Counted from the stretch's first letter, positions 48,706 through 59,651 are shown. The stretch is DNA of 64,000 nucleotides from Pseudomonas sp. LP_7_YM (GCF_004364435.1 NZ_SOCT01000002.1:124001-188000), one strand, 5' to 3'. Numbers and translations: made by a program. The notes: a model not told the origin generated them from the letters alone.

Positions 48706-50175
48706 ATGCTTTCGATTACGGTTGAACCGTGCACTTTTGCCTTGTTCGGCGCGCTGGGCGACCTGGCCGTGCGCAAGCTGTTTCCTGCGTTGTACCAGCT
48801 GGACCGTGCTGGACTGCTGCACGCCGAGACCCGAATCCTAGCCTTGGCGCGCGAGTCGGGTGCTCCCCAGGAGCATCTGGCTTATATCGACAAGAGCCTG
48901 CGCCGCTTCGTCCCTGACGCCCAGCTTGAAAGCGAACACGTGGAGCGTTTTCAGGCGCGCCTGAGCTACCTGCACGTGGATTTCCTCAAGGGCGAAGATT
49001 ACGTTGCCCTGGCTGAAGCGGTGGGCGACGCGCCAACCATGATCGCCTACTTCGCCACACCTGCATCGGTGTATGGTGCGATCTGTGAAAACCTTGCGCA
49101 GGTCGGCCTGACCGAGCGCACGCGCGTGGTACTGGAAAAGCCGATCGGCCACGACCTTGCCTCCTCACGCCGGGTCAACGACGCCGTTGCCCAGTTCCTT
49201 CCGGAAAACCGGGTTTATCGCATCGACCACTATCTGGGTAAAGACACCGTCCAGAACCTTATCGCGTTGCGCTTTGCCAACAGCCTGTTCGAGACCCAGT
49301 GGAATCAGAATTACATTTCCCACGTCGAGATTACCGTGGCGGAAAAAGTGGGGATCGAGGGTCGCTGGGGTTACTTCGATCAGGCCGGCCAACTGCGCGA
49401 CATGATCCAGAATCACCTCTTGCAGCTGCTGTGTTTGATTGCGATGGACCCGCCGAGCGATCTGTCTGCCGACAGCATTCGCGATGAAAAGGTCAAAGTG
49501 CTCAAGGCACTGGCGCCGTTCACGCCGGAGCGTCTTGCGACCCAGGTAGTACGTGGGCAATACATTGCCGGTTACAGCGAAGGCAAACCGGTACCCGGTT
49601 ATCTGGAAGAGGAAAACTCCAATACCCAGAGCGACACTGAAACCTTTGTCGCCATTCGTGCCGACATCCGTAACTGGCGATGGGCCGGGGTTCCTTTTTA
49701 TCTGCGTACCGGCAAGCGCATGCCGCAGAAGCTGTCGCAGATCGTCATCCACTTCAAGGAACCGCCGCACTACATCTTCGCACCGGAGCAGCGGATGCAG
49801 ATCAGCAACCGCCTGATTATCCGCCTGCAGCCTGACGAAGGTATCTCGCTGCAAGTGATGACCAAGGATCAGGGGCTGGATAAAGGCATGCAATTGCGCA
49901 GCAACCCCTTGCAACTGAGCTTCTCCGACGCTTACCGCAGTGCCCGCATTCCGGACGCCTACGAGCGGTTGCTGTTAGAGGTCATGCGTGGCAATCAAAA
50001 CCTGTTTGTCCGTAAGGATGAGATCGAGTCCGCGTGGCAATGGTGTGACCAACTGATTGCCGGCTGGAAGAAGGCGGGCGATGCGCCCAAGCCTTATGCG
50101 GCTGGCTCCTGGGGGCCGATGAGCTCCATTGCCCTTATTACTCGTGACGGGAGGTCCTGGTATGGCGATATGTGA
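48706..50175 (+). CDS. zwf: Glucose-6-phosphate 1-dehydrogenase
   Basis: The 489-residue enzyme oxidises glucose-6-phosphate to 6-phosphogluconolactone. The nucleotide motif is [12 protein letters not shown], and the substrate motif [13 protein letters not shown] and EKPIGHD are intact. It overlaps pgl by 14 bp. It is the first gene of zwf-pgl-eda. Confidence 0.96.
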   Translation: MLSITVEPCTFALFGALGDLAVRKLFPALYQLDRAGLLHAETRILALARESGAPQEHLAYIDKSLRRFVPDAQLESEHVERFQARLSYLHVDFLKGEDYVALAEAVGDAPTMIAYFATPASVYGAICENLAQVGLTERTRVVLEKPIGHDLASSRRVNDAVAQFLPENRVYRIDHYLGKDTVQNLIALRFANSLFETQWNQNYISHVEITVAEKVGIEGRWGYFDQAGQLRDMIQNHLLQLLCLIAMDPPSDLSADSIRDEKVKVLKALAPFTPERLATQVVRGQYIAGYSEGKPVPGYLEEENSNTQSDTETFVAIRADIRNWRWAGVPFYLRTGKRMPQKLSQIVIHFKEPPHYIFAPEQRMQISNRLIIRLQPDEGISLQVMTKDQGLDKGMQLRSNPLQLSFSDAYRSARIPDAYERLLLEVMRGNQNLFVRKDEIESAWQWCDQLIAGWKKAGDAPKPYAAGSWGPMSSIALITRDGRSWYGDM

Positions 50176-50881
50176 ACTTGAATTTCCGGCTGGCTTGAAA
50201 ACCGCCGAATTCGATAACCCCGAACGGTTGGCCAAGGCACTGGCTGATCACGTAGCCGAGCGTCTGAGTGCGGCCATCTCCCGTAATCCGCACGGCGTAG
50301 CCACCTTGGTGGTGTCCGGTGGCAAAAGCCCGGTGGCGTTCTTTGAGGCGCTGGCGCAAAAGCCGATCGAGTGGTCGAAAGTCGCGATCAGCCTGGCCGA
50401 TGAGCGCTGGGTGCCCACCGAGCATGCCGATAGCAATGCAGGCCTGCTCAAGCGCTATCTGTTGCAAGGGCCAGCGGCCAAGGCGGGTTTCTTTAGCCTG
50501 TATCGTCCGACCACCACACTGGACGAAGCTGCTGCTGCGACTGATGAGGCGCTCAAGGAGCTGCCGAAGATCGATGTGCTGGTGCTGGGCATGGGCGACG
50601 ACGGTCATACTGCGTCGCTGTTCCCGGGCAGTCCGAACCTGGCCCAAGCACTGGATCTGCACAGCGAGCGTCGCTGCCTGCCGATGTTGGCGCCGACCAT
50701 ACCTCATCAACGCCTGACCATGACGCGCGCCCTGCTGGCGTCGGCAACCACTCCTATCCTGTCCATTTCCGGGCAGGCCAAACTGCAAACCCTGCGCAAG
50801 GCCCTGGCGGGCGATGACCTCGCCGAAATGCCGGTACGTGCATTCCTCAACCCGTCTTTAGAGATCTACTGGTGCCCATAA
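50162..50881 (+). CDS. pgl: 6-Phosphogluconolactonase
   Basis: The 239-residue enzyme hydrolyses the lactone to 6-phosphogluconate. It has [22 protein letters not shown] and [14 protein letters not shown], the usual motifs. The ATG at 50162 has GGGAGG upstream inside zwf and overlaps it by 14 bp. Translation is probably coupled to Zwf. Confidence 0.95.
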   Translation: MAICELEFPAGLKTAEFDNPERLAKALADHVAERLSAAISRNPHGVATLVVSGGKSPVAFFEALAQKPIEWSKVAISLADERWVPTEHADSNAGLLKRYLLQGPAAKAGFFSLYRPTTTLDEAAAATDEALKELPKIDVLVLGMGDDGHTASLFPGSPNLAQALDLHSERRCLPMLAPTIPHQRLTMTRALLASATTPILSISGQAKLQTLRKALAGDDLAEMPVRAFLNPSLEIYWCP

Positions 50882-50898
50882 GTAAAGGATCAGCCGCC

Positions 50899-51573
50899 AT
50901 GGAAAATACCCAAGCGAAACAGCCGTTGAACAACATGGCGAGCAAGATTGCCCAGATCGACGCACTCTGCGCGAAGGCGAAGATTCTGCCGGTCATCACC
51001 ATTGCCCGCGAACAGGATGTGCTGCCGCTGGCTGATGCGCTGGTAGCGGGTGGCCTGAACGCGCTGGAAATCACCCTGCGTTCCGAGTTCGGTCTCAAGG
51101 CCATTCGTATTCTGCGCGATGCGCGGCCTGAACTCTGTGTGGGCGCAGGCACCATTCTCGATCGGCACATGCTCAAAGAGGCTGAAGAGGCCGGTTCACA
51201 GTTCATCGTTACGCCTGGCAGCACTCAGGATCTGCTGGAAGCCGCGGTGCAAAGCGAGTTGCCACTGCTGCCGGGTATCAGCAGCGCGTCTGAAATCATG
51301 ATCGGATATGCCTTGGGCTACCGCCGCTTCAAGTTGTTTCCGGCAGAAATCAGCGGCGGCGTGGGTGCGATCAAGGCGCTGGGCGGTCCATTCCCCGAGG
51401 TGCGTTTCTGCCCGACTGGTGGTGTAAGCGCCGCCAATCTGAAAAGCTACATGGCGTTGCCTAATGTGATGTGCGTCGGCGGTACCTGGATGATTGATAA
51501 CGCCTGGGTCAAGAATGGTGACTGGGGCCGCATCACTGACGCGACTGCCGAAGCGATCGCTCTGTTCGACTAA
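50899..51573 (+). CDS. eda: KDPG aldolase (2-dehydro-3-deoxy-phosphogluconate aldolase)
   Basis: The 224-residue class I aldolase splits KDPG into pyruvate and glyceraldehyde-3-phosphate. The Schiff-base lysine is Lys145 in RRFKLFPAE, and Glu57 in LEITLR assists. It is 17 bp after pgl. The ATG at 50899 is the family start plus a short N-terminal extension (MENTQAKQPLNN). Confidence 0.96.
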   Translation: MENTQAKQPLNNMASKIAQIDALCAKAKILPVITIAREQDVLPLADALVAGGLNALEITLRSEFGLKAIRILRDARPELCVGAGTILDRHMLKEAEEAGSQFIVTPGSTQDLLEAAVQSELPLLPGISSASEIMIGYALGYRRFKLFPAEISGGVGAIKALGGPFPEVRFCPTGGVSAANLKSYMALPNVMCVGGTWMIDNAWVKNGDWGRITDATAEAIALFD

Positions 51574-51715
51574 GACGTGAGCCAAAACGCTTGTCCATTG
51601 ACCATCGATTGATTTTCGACAGCTGCGGTTCATGAAGAGGCTGTTTTAATCATCTCAAGGTGACGGATTCAAGCGCCTCCGCGCTGCTACGAAAGTCGTT
51701 GTTGCACGGCTGTTT

Positions 51716-51751
51716 AACGGTGCTCCTTTGGTCAGGAGCACCGTTTTTTTT
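51716..51751 (+). terminator. Terminator of zwf-pgl-eda
   Basis: AACGGTGCTCCT and AGGAGCACCGTT form a perfect 12-bp stem with a six-base loop and eight T residues. It lies 142 bp after eda; the interval holds no gene. Confidence 0.93.
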
Positions 51752-51774
51752 GCGTCCTTATTACGCGCAATGGC

Positions 51775-52980
51775 TCAAGCCAGCGCGCGTATTGCCTCGG
51801 TCAGTCGCGCGACATCATCTGCAGAGGTCACGAAGCCTGGGGTGATGCGAATGCACGGTCCACATGCCGATCCGTTTCTGGCGACGGTAAAAATCCCGTG
51901 CTCATCCAGCAGTCGCCGGGTCATGAGTGATTGGTCGGCATGACGCGTAAAGCGCAGAGAGGTGATCCCGCAATACAGGCGCGGGTCATCCGGAGTCAGC
52001 ACTTCGACACCCTGCAGGTTACGAACTTCGCGCACCCACAGGTCTCGCAGGTAGGCCAGGCGCGCACCCTTTACGATAGAACCGCCAATGGCCCTGTGCT
52101 CGCTGAAGACCTTGGTCAGCGTCATCAGCGCGGGAATGTTGGGCGTGCCGTAAGGCGCTCGGCCCAGAATATCGTCAGGCGCATAGCGGGCATCGCCCAT
52201 GTCGGGATCGATAGATGACAGCCGTTGCTGCTTCACGTAAATGAAGCCCAGACTCAACGGTGCTCCCATCCATTTCTGCAGGTTGAAACCGGCGAAAGCC
52301 ACTCCCAATTCACCCAGGCTGAAATCCAGCTGCCCGAGGGCGTGAGCGCCATCGAGAATCACATCGATGCCGTGGGCCTTGGCCTGGGCCGCAATGGCCT
52401 GCACAGGCATGACAAGACCGGTGCGATGGGTGACGTGGGTAAGCGCCATCAGCTTGAGACGTGGGTGGGCGGCAAATGCATCGCGATAGGCATCAAGCAG
52501 AGACTCATAACTGGCCGGGTGCGCGTGGCTGATCTCGATCACTTCAACACCTCGATTTTTCGCCAGCCAGCGCATCGCGCTCTGTACGCTGCTGTAATCC
52601 AGATCGCTGATGAGCACCTGATCTCCAGGTTGCAGCTCATTGTAGTTACGGATAAGCGTTTGCAGTGACTCCGAGGCACAGCGAGTGAGGGCAACTTCCT
52701 GTCTCGGGATACCCAGCAATTCGGCTAGATCGGCGCGGATCACCTCGCTGTCTTCGGTATCGAAGCGCTGGCGTACGTACACTGAGTTGCTGCTATTTAC
52801 ATACGCCAGATGCTGCTCATAAGTGCGCAACACTTCCCGAGTCATGCGCCCGAAATAGCCGTGCTCGAAGTTGAGCGGGCCAGGCTCGACCTCGTACTGG
52901 CGCGCTACGCCTCGCCAAAATGCCTCATCCTGTGCGCGTTCAAGCGCTGAATCCTTTCCTGCAGGTTGAACGTGGGTCAT
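51775..52980 (-). CDS. PLP-dependent class V aminotransferase (isopenicillin N epimerase-like)
   Basis: The 401-residue enzyme has the class V fold: THVTHRTGLVMPV, the cofactor Asp210 in VILDGAHALGQ, and the PLP lysine Lys236 in GFNLQKWMGAP. Its closest-looking relatives are annotated as isopenicillin N epimerase (CefD) or cysteine desulfurase-like, but no beta-lactam or Fe-S genes are near. Probable roles are racemisation, epimerisation or transamination of an unknown substrate. It begins 25 bp after the DUF3820 gene stop. Confidence 0.78.
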   Translation of the reverse strand: MTHVQPAGKDSALERAQDEAFWRGVARQYEVEPGPLNFEHGYFGRMTREVLRTYEQHLAYVNSSNSVYVRQRFDTEDSEVIRADLAELLGIPRQEVALTRCASESLQTLIRNYNELQPGDQVLISDLDYSSVQSAMRWLAKNRGVEVIEISHAHPASYESLLDAYRDAFAAHPRLKLMALTHVTHRTGLVMPVQAIAAQAKAHGIDVILDGAHALGQLDFSLGELGVAFAGFNLQKWMGAPLSLGFIYVKQQRLSSIDPDMGDARYAPDDILGRAPYGTPNIPALMTLTKVFSEHRAIGGSIVKGARLAYLRDLWVREVRNLQGVEVLTPDDPRLYCGITSLRFTRHADQSLMTRRLLDEHGIFTVARNGSACGPCIRITPGFVTSADDVARLTEAIRALA

Positions 52981-53005
52981 CGGATCGCTCGTCTCATTGA
53001 ATGGG

Positions 53006-53269
53006 TCAGGAAAAACGAATCGGGGTTTTTATCGAGTTTTCCAGTAACGGGGCTCGAGGCTTGGTCCGCAATGGATCGAGCAGATTGGACAAGCCGTTGT
53101 GATCAATCTCGTGCATCAATGCCAGCAGGCTTCCCAGCTCCCCGGTCGGGAAGCCTTTGCGGGCAAACCAGTTCAAATAATCGCCAGGCAAGTCTGCCAG
53201 CAGGCGATCTTTGTATTTACCGTACGGCATCTCGCGAGTAACCAAAAGCTTGAGTTTTTCAGGATTCAT
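53006..53269 (-). CDS. DUF3820 family protein
   Basis: The 87-residue protein matches DUF3820 by MPYGKYKDRLLADLPGDYLNWFARKGFP and the following helix. The family is small, soluble and of unknown function, sometimes listed as a putative quorum-sensing-regulated virulence factor. It precedes the aminotransferase gene by 25 bp, so they are probably one transcript. It is divergent from the DUF2383 gene. Confidence 0.78.
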   Translation of the reverse strand: MNPEKLKLLVTREMPYGKYKDRLLADLPGDYLNWFARKGFPTGELGSLLALMHEIDHNGLSNLLDPLRTKPRAPLLENSIKTPIRFS

Positions 53270-53498
53270 GGGCGACCTTTGGTGCTTTTTAATGAACTTC
53301 GACAATACGTGCATTCTGCATGTACGCAAATGCATAGATCATGCAGAAAACCAGCTGCATCTGTATGGGTCGAATCATAACTTAATGAAAAATAAGGATT
53401 ATTTTTATGGAAGAGATTGGCACGCAGGCTGCAACGTTAAGGCTATCAAGCGTAGATACATCAATTATTCGATTAACCTGCCAGAAAGGAACTGCAAA

Positions 53499-53978
53499 AT
53501 GACAGATATCAATAAAGAATCGATCTCGGTACTCAACGATCTGATCGAGACCAGCATCGACGGCGAAAAAGGTTTTCACACCGCTGGTGAAGATATCAAG
53601 AACCCAGAAATCAAAGCGTATTTCCTTTCTCGTTCTACCGAGTGCAAGACTGCCGTAGCCGAGCTGCAGGCCGAAGTGCGTAAACTGGGTGGGAACCCGG
53701 ATGATTCGTCCAGCGTCCTTGGTGGTGCGCATCGCCTGTGGGTAGAGCTGAAAGCAGCCGTTACTGGCAAAAGTGACGAAGCTGTGCTCGACGAAGTTGA
53801 AAGGGGTGAAGATCATGCGCTTAAAGCTTACAAAGAAGCTTCCCAGAAGGCTGCTGAGAAGAACTTGCCAGTCGATGTAACTACCCTTATTCGTCGCCAA
53901 CAGGCTGGCGTTCAAGCTAACCACGACAAAGTAAAAGCGCTGCGTAACGATGTCAAAGCAGCCAACCACGCAAAATAA
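53499..53978 (+). CDS. PA2169-type four-helix-bundle protein (DUF2383)
   Basis: The 159-residue protein is a helical bundle: SISVLNDLIETSIDGEKGFHTAGED, then CKTAVAELQAEVRKLGG, and later helices with EEV-type patterns. DUF2383 proteins are often stress- or stationary-phase induced in Pseudomonas. AAAGGA at 53485-53490 supports the ATG at 53499. The 229-bp upstream region is AT-rich, consistent with an alternative-sigma promoter, but I did not identify one. Confidence 0.82.
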   Translation: MTDINKESISVLNDLIETSIDGEKGFHTAGEDIKNPEIKAYFLSRSTECKTAVAELQAEVRKLGGNPDDSSSVLGGAHRLWVELKAAVTGKSDEAVLDEVERGEDHALKAYKEASQKAAEKNLPVDVTTLIRRQQAGVQANHDKVKALRNDVKAANHAK

Positions 53979-54018
53979 GTGGCTTAGCGGGTCTTATTTG
54001 ATCCGCTTTAACCCATTC

Positions 54019-54047
54019 AAAAACGCCAAGTCCTGCTTGGCGTTTTT
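54019..54047. terminator. Bidirectional terminator between DUF2383 and ptsO
   Basis: AAAAACGCCAAG and CTTGGCGTTTTT form a 12-bp stem with a five-base loop and T/A tracts on both sides. It can serve both converging genes. Confidence 0.92.
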
Positions 54048-54110
54048 GTGCGTTGTAATTGGGGCCTGCACCAGGGAAGGAGAGCGAGGACAGTGCAGCG
54101 ACATTAGCTC

Positions 54111-54383
54111 CTACTCTCCCTCATCAAACCTGTCGTTGATCAGCTTGATCAAACCCTCCAGCGCGGCCTGTTCGTTTTCGCCTTCGGTCATCAGGTAGAT
54201 ATCGGTGCCCTTACCGGCTGCCAGCATCATCACGGCCATAATGCTTTTGCCATCGACCATGGTGTCTGGCGTGCGACCAACTCGAATTTGACAAGGGTAC
54301 TGGCCAGCGACGCCGACGAACTTTGCAGCGGCGCGGGCGTGCAGGCCCAGCTTGTTGATGATGGTGATCTGGTGAGCGGGCAT
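54111..54383 (-). CDS. ptsO: Nitrogen PTS phosphocarrier NPr
   Basis: The 90-residue HPr-like protein accepts phosphate from PtsP. The phospho-His is His15 in KLGLHARAAAKF, and Ser47 lies in DGKSIMAVMML. It is the last gene of rpoN-hpf-ptsN-rapZ-ptsO and begins 16 bp after rapZ. Confidence 0.94.
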   Translation of the reverse strand: MPAHQITIINKLGLHARAAAKFVGVAGQYPCQIRVGRTPDTMVDGKSIMAVMMLAAGKGTDIYLMTEGENEQAALEGLIKLINDRFDEGE

Positions 54384-54399
54384 CGCGGTGGGGATCCTT

Positions 54400-55257
54400 T
54401 CAGCTTAGGTCTCTGTGGCGGACCTGAACATTCTTGAGCGATTGTTGCAGGACCTGACCCAGGCGTTCGGTCAGGTAGACGGAGCGGTGATGGCCGCCCG
54501 TGCAGCCAATGGCAATGGTGACGTAGGCGCGGTTGCTGGCTGCAAAGCGTGGCAGCCACTTGGTCAGGTAGGAAGAAATATCCTGGAACATCTCCTCGAC
54601 ATCGGACTGGGCAGCCAGATAGTCCGCCACAGGTTTGTCGAGTCCGGATTGCTCCCGAAGTTCGGGCTTCCAATAGGGGTTAGGCAGGCAGCGCACGTCA
54701 AAGACAAGGTCTGCATCTACAGGCATGCCGCGTTTGAAGCCGAATGACTCGACTAGAAAGGCGGTACCGGGTTCCGGCTTGTTCAGCAGGCGCAACTTGA
54801 TCGTGTCGCGCAACTGATAGAGGTTTAAATGGGTAGTATCGATGGTCAGGTCTGCCAGATCGATAATTGGCCCAAGCAACGCTTTCTCGTCACGTATGGC
54901 TTCTGCAAGAGAACGCGTGGCGTTGCTCAGCGGATGGCGCCGGCGGGTTTCGGAAAATCGCTTGAGCAGCGTGGCCTCGTCGGCGTCCAGGAACAGGACA
55001 TCGCATCGGATATGCCGGGTGCGCACCTCTTCGAGCATCCGCGGAAAGCGAGTCAGGTGGCTGGGCACGTTACGCGCATCAATGGAAACTGCCAGCAGGG
55101 GCTCAGCCAGCTCGGTGTTTATGAGTGCGCGCTCGGCTAGCTCGGGAAGCAGGCCTGCGGGGAGATTGTCGACGCAGTAGAAACCGCTGTCTTCCAGCAC
55201 ATCCAGGGCTGTGCTCTTGCCGGAGCCCGAGCGGCCGCTGACGATGACCATGCGCAT
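54400..55257 (-). CDS. rapZ: RNase adapter protein RapZ
   Basis: The 285-residue protein has a Walker A GRSGSGKS (8-15), a DUF-type C-terminal domain ([16 protein letters not shown]), and the conserved [11 protein letters not shown] segment. In E. coli RapZ controls glmS through sRNA decay. It is 2 bp after ptsN and part of the nitrogen-PTS run. Confidence 0.93.
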   Translation of the reverse strand: MRMVIVSGRSGSGKSTALDVLEDSGFYCVDNLPAGLLPELAERALINTELAEPLLAVSIDARNVPSHLTRFPRMLEEVRTRHIRCDVLFLDADEATLLKRFSETRRRHPLSNATRSLAEAIRDEKALLGPIIDLADLTIDTTHLNLYQLRDTIKLRLLNKPEPGTAFLVESFGFKRGMPVDADLVFDVRCLPNPYWKPELREQSGLDKPVADYLAAQSDVEEMFQDISSYLTKWLPRFAASNRAYVTIAIGCTGGHHRSVYLTERLGQVLQQSLKNVQVRHRDLS

Positions 55258-55259
55258 GA

Positions 55260-55724
55260 TCAGTGACCGTTCTGAGCTTTAAGCACGACATGGTACAGCT
55301 CGTCGTTGCTGGTGGCTGCGCGCAGTTGCTCACGCACGTCAGCCCGGTCGAGCATGCTCGCGATCTGGCGCAGCAACTCAAGATGGGCATCGGTAGCCGC
55401 CTCGGGCACGAGCAGAACGAACAACAGGTCCACAGGAGCGCCATCGATGGCATCAAAGTCGACCGGGCGTTCCAGATGCAGAACGGCACTGACCGGCGAA
55501 CTGCAGCCCGTGAGTCGGCAGTGGGGGATAGCGATGCCATTACCGAACCCGGTAGAACCGAGTTTTTCGCGGGCGATAAGGCTTTCGTAAACGGATTGCC
55601 AGTCGAATTCGGGCACTTGTCGCCCGATCAGCCTGGCAATCTCTTCGAGTACGGCTTTTTTACTGCCGCCTGGCACGTTCACCAGGGAACGGCCAGGGGT
55701 CAGGATATTTTCAAGTCGGATCAT
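55260..55724 (-). CDS. ptsN: Nitrogen regulatory EIIA-Ntr
   Basis: The 154-residue phospho-acceptor ends the nitrogen PTS chain and regulates potassium, carbon-storage and other targets. The phospho-His is His68 in [11 protein letters not shown]. It starts [11 protein letters not shown], as in homologues, 30 bp after hpf. Confidence 0.94.
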   Translation of the reverse strand: MIRLENILTPGRSLVNVPGGSKKAVLEEIARLIGRQVPEFDWQSVYESLIAREKLGSTGFGNGIAIPHCRLTGCSSPVSAVLHLERPVDFDAIDGAPVDLLFVLLVPEAATDAHLELLRQIASMLDRADVREQLRAATSNDELYHVVLKAQNGH

Positions 55725-55754
55725 GAATGGGGAGTGTCAGCGAGCTACCGCACC

Positions 55755-56045
55755 TTAGAGGATGCGTTGCTGCTTTTCCTTATGCTTGAGCAATTGTCTG
55801 TCTAACTTGTCAGTGAGCAGGTCGATCGCCGCGTACATATCGTCATGTTCGGCATTGGCAACCACCTCTCCACCATGGATATGCAGGGTGGCCTCGATCT
55901 TCTGTTTGAGCTTCTCGACGGCCATCGTCACCTGCACGTTCGTAATTTTGTCAAAATGCCCTTCGAGCTTTTTCAGCTTCAGCTCGATGTACTCGCGCAG
56001 GGGCTTGGTCACTTCCAGCTGGTGTCCACTGATGTTGACTTGCAT
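55755..56045 (-). CDS. hpf: Ribosome hibernation promoting factor, short form
   Basis: The 96-residue protein starts MQVNISGHQLEVTKPLREYI and binds the 30S subunit to form 100S particles in stationary phase. The ATG at 56045 is preceded by GGAGAAG. It lies between rpoN and ptsN, as in most gammaproteobacteria. Confidence 0.93.
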   Translation of the reverse strand: MQVNISGHQLEVTKPLREYIELKLKKLEGHFDKITNVQVTMAVEKLKQKIEATLHIHGGEVVANAEHDDMYAAIDLLTDKLDRQLLKHKEKQQRIL

Positions 56046-56122
56046 ACAGCTTCTCCTTCGTTGCCAGTGCATTAAGAGGCAGGCTTGGGTGCCTGCCACT
56101 GGAACGCTGTGGCCGGTGACCT

Positions 56123-57616
56123 TTACATCAGTCGCTTGCGTTCGCTGGACGGCGCTATCCCCAAGGATTCGCGGTATTTGGCGACTGTGCGACGGGCCAC
56201 TTGAATGCCTTGTGCCTCCAGTAAACCAGCGATCTTGCTGTCACTCAACGGCTTTTTCTGATTTTCCGCGGCAACCAGTTTTTTGATGATCGCACGGATG
56301 GCAGTAGACGAGCATTCACCCCCCTCGGAGGTGCTGACATGGCTGGAAAAGAAATATTTCAGTTCGTAAATGCCGCGTGGAGTGTGCATGAATTTCTGCG
56401 TGGTCACCCGCGAAATCGTCGACTCGTGCATGCCCACCGCCTCGGCGATGTCGTGCAACACCAGCGGCTTCATGGCTTCATCGCCGTACTCGAGAAAACC
56501 TCGCTGATGCTCCACGATCTGGGTCGCGACCTTCATCAGTGTTTCGTTGCGGCTCTGCAGGCTCTTGATGAACCAGCGCGCCTCCTGAAGCTGGTTGCGC
56601 ATAAAGGTATTGTCGGCACTGGTGTCGGCACGGCGTACGAAGCCTGCGTACTGCGCATTGACGCGCAGGCGCGGTACGGCTTCCTGATTGAGTTCGACCA
56701 GCCAGCGCTCGTTGTCCTTGCGGACGATGACGTCCGGCACGACGTATTCGGCCTCGCTGGATTCGATCTGCGAACCTGGGCGCGGATTCAGGCTCTGCAC
56801 CAACTCGATGACCTGGCGCAGGTCATCTTCCTTGATCTTCATGCGACGCATCAATTGCGAGTAGTCGCGGCTGCCGAGCAGGTCGATGTAATCGCTGACC
56901 AGCCGCTGGGCTTCGGCGAGCCATGGGGTCCTGGCTGGAAGCTGTCGCAATTGCAGGAGCAGGCATTCGCTGAGCGTGCGGGCACCCACACCGGCCGGTT
57001 CGAATTGCTGGATGCGGTGCAGCACTGCCTCGATTTCGTCCAGCTCGATGTCGAGTTCGGGGTCGAAGGCGTCGAGCATTTCTTCGAGGGATTCGTCGAG
57101 ATATCCCTGGTTGTTGATGCAGTCGATGAGCGTGACGGCGATCAGACGATCAGTGTCGGACATCGGGGCCAGATTCAACTGCCAGAGCAAATGACTCTGC
57201 AGGCTCTCGCCAACTGATGTACGGGTAGTGAAGTCCCACTCGTCGTCGTCATTGCTGGGCAGACTGCTGGCGCTGGTTTGATAAACGTCTTCCCATGCGG
57301 TGTCGACTGGCAATTCATTCGGAATTCGCTCGCCCCATTCACCGTCTTCCAGGTTGTCGACGGTAGGCGCGGGTTCCTGATAGGTCGGTTCCTGAACGTC
57401 AGGATTAGGCTTTTGCTCGATGTTGTCGGCCATGGGGTCGGCATTGTCGAAATCCTCGCCTTCCTCCTGGCGCTCCAGCATGGGATTGGACTCCAGCGCC
57501 TCTTGAATTTCCTGTTGGAGATCCAGCGTCGACAATTGGAGTAAGCGGATGGCCTGTTGCAGCTGCGGTGTCATCGTCAGCTGCTGGCCCATTCTCAAGA
57601 CTAGCGAAGGTTTCAT
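56123..57616 (-). CDS. rpoN: RNA polymerase sigma-54 factor
   Basis: The 497-residue sigma factor starts [20 protein letters not shown], has the glutamine-rich region I, a divergent region II, and the RpoN box [10 protein letters not shown] near the end. It recognises -24/-12 promoters such as the one at 26042-26057. It is the central gene of the lpt-rpoN-pts run. Confidence 0.97.
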   Translation of the reverse strand: MKPSLVLRMGQQLTMTPQLQQAIRLLQLSTLDLQQEIQEALESNPMLERQEEGEDFDNADPMADNIEQKPNPDVQEPTYQEPAPTVDNLEDGEWGERIPNELPVDTAWEDVYQTSASSLPSNDDDEWDFTTRTSVGESLQSHLLWQLNLAPMSDTDRLIAVTLIDCINNQGYLDESLEEMLDAFDPELDIELDEIEAVLHRIQQFEPAGVGARTLSECLLLQLRQLPARTPWLAEAQRLVSDYIDLLGSRDYSQLMRRMKIKEDDLRQVIELVQSLNPRPGSQIESSEAEYVVPDVIVRKDNERWLVELNQEAVPRLRVNAQYAGFVRRADTSADNTFMRNQLQEARWFIKSLQSRNETLMKVATQIVEHQRGFLEYGDEAMKPLVLHDIAEAVGMHESTISRVTTQKFMHTPRGIYELKYFFSSHVSTSEGGECSSTAIRAIIKKLVAAENQKKPLSDSKIAGLLEAQGIQVARRTVAKYRESLGIAPSSERKRLM

Positions 57617-57747
57617 GGCAGGGGCTTAATACCTTATTCGCCGGCGCACTCGCGCGCCATCCACTACTAGGGCGCCTGGGCGCCAACTTAAGCAAATTAT
57701 ATGCCTGAGACCAGTGGGTTTGCCTAGGGTGTGATGGCAATTAATAC

Positions 57748-57790
57748 GAGGTTGGCGATCAGGCGCATGCAGCGTACGCCGACCAACCTC
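57748..57790. repeat. Inverted repeat between lptB and rpoN
   Basis: GAGGTTGG (57748-57755) and CCAACCTC (57783-57790) pair across 27 bases. A second palindrome, GGCGCC-TG-GGCGCC, is at 57671-57684. Neither has a T-tract. They lie in the 192-bp rpoN leader. Confidence 0.4.
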
Positions 57791-57808
57791 CCTTTGCCAT
57801 CGCGCGCT

Positions 57809-58534
57809 TTACAGGCGGAACTCGTGGCCGAGATACACTTCCTTCACCAACTGGTTGGCGAGGATGGTTTCAGCGTTACCCTCTGCGATCAGCTGCCCGT
57901 CGTTGACGATGTAAGCTGTTTCACAGATGTCGAGAGTCTCGCGGACGTTGTGGTCGGTGATCAGAACACCGATGCCCTTGGCCTTGAGATGGTAGATGAT
58001 CTGCTTGATGTCGCCCACCGAGATCGGGTCGACACCCGCGAATGGCTCATCTAGAAGGATGAATTTCGGCGAAGTTGCCAGCGCGCGGGCAATTTCTACA
58101 CGGCGCCGTTCACCGCCCGACAGGCTCATCCCCAGGTTGTCGCGGATGTGCGTAATGTGGAATTCCTGCAGCAGGCTTTCCAGCTCCTTGCGGCGTTCGG
58201 CGCGGTCGAGTTCCTTGCGGGTCTCGAGAATAGCCATGATGTTGTCCGAGACCGACAGTTTGCGGAAAATCGATGCTTCTTGCGGCAGGTAGCCAATACC
58301 TGCACGAGCGCGACCATGCATCGGCTGGTGACTGACGTCCTGATCATCGATCAGCACGCGGCCCTGATCGGCCTGGACCAGACCCACAATCATGTAGAAA
58401 CAGGTGGTTTTGCCGGCACCATTGGGGCCCAGCAGGCCGACGATCTGACCGCTGTCGATGGACAGGCTGACGTCGCGTACGACCTGCCGGCTTTTATAGG
58501 CCTTGGCCAGGTGTTGGGCTTTCAGCGTTGCCAT
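57809..58534 (-). CDS. lptB: LPS export ABC transporter ATPase LptB
   Basis: The 241-residue ATPase powers LptFG. Walker [10 protein letters not shown], signature [15 protein letters not shown] and Walker [14 protein letters not shown] are intact. Its ATG shares a base with the lptA stop (TAATG). The permeases are encoded separately at 16643-18815. Confidence 0.96.
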   Translation of the reverse strand: MATLKAQHLAKAYKSRQVVRDVSLSIDSGQIVGLLGPNGAGKTTCFYMIVGLVQADQGRVLIDDQDVSHQPMHGRARAGIGYLPQEASIFRKLSVSDNIMAILETRKELDRAERRKELESLLQEFHITHIRDNLGMSLSGGERRRVEIARALATSPKFILLDEPFAGVDPISVGDIKQIIYHLKAKGIGVLITDHNVRETLDICETAYIVNDGQLIAEGNAETILANQLVKEVYLGHEFRL

Positions 58535-59082
58535 TACTGGGCCTTCTGCTGGTCGGTTTTCTTTTTCGGTTGGATCACCATGTCGACACGAGGCCTGGCT
58601 TCAGTGACCTTGCTGCCCGTTGCGCGCCCGGCGCTGGCCAGTTTTTTCACTGTGTCATAGACGATTTTCTCGCCTTGAGTCGTGTTGTTATCCTTGTCGA
58701 TGACCTTGGCCTTGTCGATCAACACGATGCGGTTTTGTGGCGCATGGTATTGAATGGTGATGCCCCAGCCCTGAACGGGTTTCGGGTCGCCGGCAGTCTG
58801 TAGCTGCTCGAAGTAGGCCAGGTTGCCTACCGAGGTCACGACGTCGATATCGCCCTGTGGCGTACGGGTCATGGTTACCGTGTTGCCGGTTACTTTCATC
58901 GAGCCCTGAGTGATGATGACATTGCCTTTGTAGGTGGCAATGCCTTGTTTGTCGTCCAGCTGAGCATCGTCGGCCTGAATGCGAATAGGCTGATCCTGAT
59001 CGTTCGGCAGAGCCCAGGCGCTCACGCTTCCCAGTGCTGTGCCCAGGCCGAGCAAAATAGGGAGGGTTTTAAGGAGCCTCAT
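58534..59082 (-). CDS. lptA: LPS transport periplasmic protein LptA
   Basis: The 182-residue protein has a signal peptide ([18 protein letters not shown], cut about residue 25) and the OstA beta-jellyroll ([22 protein letters not shown]). It forms the periplasmic bridge. It overlaps lptC by 14 bp. Confidence 0.93.
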   Translation of the reverse strand: MRLLKTLPILLGLGTALGSVSAWALPNDQDQPIRIQADDAQLDDKQGIATYKGNVIITQGSMKVTGNTVTMTRTPQGDIDVVTSVGNLAYFEQLQTAGDPKPVQGWGITIQYHAPQNRIVLIDKAKVIDKDNNTTQGEKIVYDTVKKLASAGRATGSKVTEARPRVDMVIQPKKKTDQQKAQ

Positions 59083-59641
59083 ACTGTCCTCTTGCGTTCG
59101 ATAGCAGGTGTATCCTGCTTTCTTTTAGATAGGCTTTCATACCCGTACCGGTGCTCACGCCGTTGAAGCCGTCGATTCTAACGGGTTGCGCGGTTTCCGC
59201 ATATTGCTTCTGAGGGAAGACCGTCATGCGGGTGCTGGTGATGATGGTTTCGCGCTTCTGTTCGTCGGTGCGGTTGATGCGCACCTTGTCGATCAGCTCT
59301 ACGTGATCGCCGCCGGGAGAGACCTCGGCGCGCACGCTCTGGACATGCCAGGGGAACTCCGAGCCGCGAAACATCTGCAGCACAGGGGTGGTCATCAGCG
59401 TGACGTCGGTAGCCTTCAGATGCTCGACCTTGTCTGCCGTCATGTCGTACTGCATGCCCCCATCGGGCAGATATTGAATGCTGTGAGCATTCGTCGCGTA
59501 GTAGTCGATAGCGCTCTCGTCCACGGCGGCCTTTGGCTGGTCCATGAAGCTTTCCGGGCTGATATTCCAGTAGCCCGCCGCCGCAAGCAGCACTGCCAGC
59601 ACGCCGAAGATCAGGAATGTACGAATTCGTTTGCTCAGCAT
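59069..59641 (-). CDS. lptC: LPS export protein LptC
   Basis: The 190-residue protein is anchored by one N-terminal span (TFLIFGVLAVLLAAAGYW) and has a periplasmic jellyroll. It receives LPS from LptFG. The ATG at 59641 follows kdsC by 10 bp. Confidence 0.92.
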   Translation of the reverse strand: MLSKRIRTFLIFGVLAVLLAAAGYWNISPESFMDQPKAAVDESAIDYYATNAHSIQYLPDGGMQYDMTADKVEHLKATDVTLMTTPVLQMFRGSEFPWHVQSVRAEVSPGGDHVELIDKVRINRTDEQKRETIITSTRMTVFPQKQYAETAQPVRIDGFNGVSTGTGMKAYLKESRIHLLSNARGQYEAP

Positions 59642-59651
59642 AAATCCACTT

